From DATAXI01 sp963756185 (GTDB lineage: Bacteria; Verrucomicrobiota; Verrucomicrobiia; Chthoniobacterales; Chthoniobacteraceae), in contig CAVWMS010000001.1 in the NCBI GenBank assembly GCA_963756185.1, positions 806,001 through 870,000 on the forward strand: a DNA stretch of 64,000 nt, written 5' to 3'. Below, one piece after another: positions 62,655 through 64,000 of this stretch (position 1 is the stretch's first letter; each line of letters opens with the position of its first letter). The notes under the pieces were generated by a model. The model ran no database searches. It was given only the letters and a program-made list of their open reading frames with translations, and was not told where the DNA came from. The position numbers were made by a program, and so were the translations under genes.

Positions 62655-64000
62655 TCATGCGGCCCTGAACGCCTTGCCGATTACCTCCCGCAGCCCAGAC
62701 CGGGTGATCGGCTTCGATGCGATCACATCGACATCCGGCATCTCATCGCCGTTGAGGAAAGAGCCAAAACCTGTCAGCAGCACAAAGGGAACCGACGGCG
62801 CGATTTTCTTGATCGAAATCGCCATCTGATCGCCGCTCATGCCGGGCATCGCCTTATCTGCAATAACCACGTCGAAATGACGCTGCTGGAAAATGTGGAT
62901 GCCCTCGAGCGCGTGCGCCGCCGTCTCGCAGACGTGTCCCTCGGCATTCAGGAAGGCGGCCAGCACCTCGCGCACCTGTGGCTCGTCATCCACCACCAGC
63001 ACCTGCAACGGACGGCTCGAAATGATATTCGGCGTACTTTCGCCGGAGGCCGCACCCTCCTGGAAGAGCGGCAGGCGGATGATGAACCTGGTCCCCTTCC
63101 CCGGCGCCGAGTTGATGTCGATGGATCCCTGGTGTCGCTGCACGATGCCGAAGACCATTGCCAGGCCAAGGCCGGTTCCGCGCTCGCCCTTTGTCGAGAA
63201 AAAGGGCTCGAGACAGCGCTGGCGCACTTCCGGGCTCATGCCGGTGCCGGAATCGACCACCTCGATCACGCCGCAATCGGGCTCGCAATAGGTATGCAAA
63301 TTAAGCCGGCCGCCTTCCGGCATCGCGTCCACCGCGTTGAAGATGAGGTTGGTCAGCAGCTCGCGCAGCGCCGATTCATCGGCCGTCACCGGCTGCCGGT
63401 CGTCCAGTTGCACCCGGACCGCGACCTCCGCGCCGTTGGCCTGCGCCTGGTCCTTCCATTTCGGCTGCGTGAGCGTGACGGCCTGCTTGACCACGCGGTT
63501 GAGCATCACTGCACCGAACACATCCTCGCCCTGGTTGGGACGATAGAATTCCCGCAGCCGCCCGACCACCGTACCCGCGTCCCGGGCCGCCGTATTGATC
63601 ATGCCCAGGTATTCGAGCGCGTCCTCCTTGTTGCGCAACGCGTCGGGGTTGGTCAGCAGCAGCTCGCTGAAACCGGAGATCGGCATCAGGGCGTTGTTGA
63701 AATCGTGGGCGATACCGCTGGCCATCTGGCCCAGCGCCCGCAGCCGCTCCTGCTGGATGACCTGCTGCTGGGTGGCCTGCAAGGTCTCGAGCATGCACGC
63801 CAGTTCCTTGTTCACCGCCTGCAATTCATCCGCCCCATGCTTGTGTTCGGTGATATCCACCAGCGTCCCCTCGATATGCAGCAATTTGCCCTCCGCGGAC
63901 CGCACCGCCCGCGCGCTTTGCGAAATCCAGATGCGCCGTCCGTCGCGCCGCGCCATTTCCATTTCCCAATGCGCCGCCGCTCCTTCGCGCGTGACCGTTT
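62655..64000 (-). CDS. Hybrid sensor histidine kinase with receiver domain, 5' end outside window
   Basis: The 448 visible residues start inside a PAS domain (WEMEMARRDGRRIWISQSAR..DITEHK) and contain a HisKA region RLRALGQMASGIAHDFNNAL with phosphoacceptor His, an ATPase domain (TNLIFNAVDAMPEGG, VVDSGTGMSPE, FFSTKGERGTGLGLAMVFGI) and a C-terminal receiver (VLVVDDEPQVREVLAAFLNA, phosphoacceptor Asp in VVIADKAMPGMSG, LLTGFG, KPITRSGL). It is of the cytosolic NtrB-like class with fused output receiver. The gene continues to the right of the window. Confidence 0.93.
   Translation of the reverse strand, partial: TVTREGAAAHWEMEMARRDGRRIWISQSARAVRSAEGKLLHIEGTLVDITEHKHGADELQAVNKELACMLETLQATQQQVIQQERLRALGQMASGIAHDFNNALMPISGFSELLLTNPDALRNKEDALEYLGMINTAARDAGTVVGRLREFYRPNQGEDVFGAVMLNRVVKQAVTLTQPKWKDQAQANGAEVAVRVQLDDRQPVTADESALRELLTNLIFNAVDAMPEGGRLNLHTYCEPDCGVIEVVDSGTGMSPEVRQRCLEPFFSTKGERGTGLGLAMVFGIVQRHQGSIDINSAPGKGTRFIIRLPLFQEGAASGESTPNIISSRPLQVLVVDDEPQVREVLAAFLNAEGHVCETAAHALEGIHIFQQRHFDVVIADKAMPGMSGDQMAISIKKIAPSVPFVLLTGFGSFLNGDEMPDVDVIASKPITRSGLREVIGKAFRAA

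Overview
The window looks like chromosome of a GC-rich Gram-negative bacterium of the PVC group, most likely Verrucomicrobiota (Chthoniobacter/Spartobacteria-like). This is an inference from gene content: autotransporter-associated beta-strand repeat protein, PEP-CTERM protein, LEPR-XLL-like and 'LEDR-IAPA' N-termini on giant surface proteins, SpmA-SpmB fusion, TIGR03032-type protein, Agl23-like membrane protein, FWSPY-ending pseudopilins and a futalosine-pathway menaquinone gene. No rRNA, tRNA or CRISPR array was seen.

Layout. 1-3.3 kb: 3' part of a beta-strand repeat protein (minus). 3.8-5.9 kb: small mobile island with a truncated IS1-like transposase, a divergent 56-aa DNA-binding-like protein sharing a palindromic promoter with it, a convergent 55-aa ORF and a coiled-coil protein. 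6.7-7.9 kb: membrane-anchored alkaline-phosphatase-fold protein that has lost most zinc ligands. 7.9-8.7 kb: ten-copy tandem repeat interrupted by a palindromic element. 8.7-12.5 kb: FG-GAP/VCBS surface protein. 12.9-14.3 kb: Pit phosphate transporter. 14.4-20.9 kb: tightly coupled yejA-yejB-yejE / DUF885 peptidase / single ABC ATPase operon for peptide uptake. 21-25.4 kb: UVR-motif protein, UPF0175/DUF3368 toxin-antitoxin pair, MoeB-rhodanese protein, SpmAB. 25.5-29 kb: two related pseudopilins around a NarX/NarL-like two-component pair and a small anti-sigma-like protein. 29.2-31.7 kb: deoxyhypusine-synthase-like gene overlapping hisD, followed by a RelE-type module and a stray hisD fragment. 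33.6-40.6 kb: sugar/glycan block (rmlD, rmlB, membrane protein, GT2, then divergent Agl23-like and another large membrane protein). 40.6-45.1 kb: ClpX-like ATPase, nucleotide-cyclase-like protein, recR, lipoprotein, fabZ, all minus. 45.2-48.8 kb: orphan antitoxin, ispE, mqnD, quinone oxidoreductase. 48.8-55.1 kb: lipase-maturation-factor homologue and a convergent five-gene phospholipid cassette resembling Escherichia coli ynbABCD plus plsC. 55.2-64 kb: small membrane protein, TIGR03032 protein, two large glycine-rich surface proteins, and a hybrid histidine kinase running off the right edge.

Many genes between about 26 and 54 kb carry one-base frameshifts, often in homopolymers, while interleaved genes (hisD, recR, ispE, plsC) are intact. 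I read this mainly as assembly/consensus error, so the broken genes there are described by their corrected reading and marked as frameshifted.
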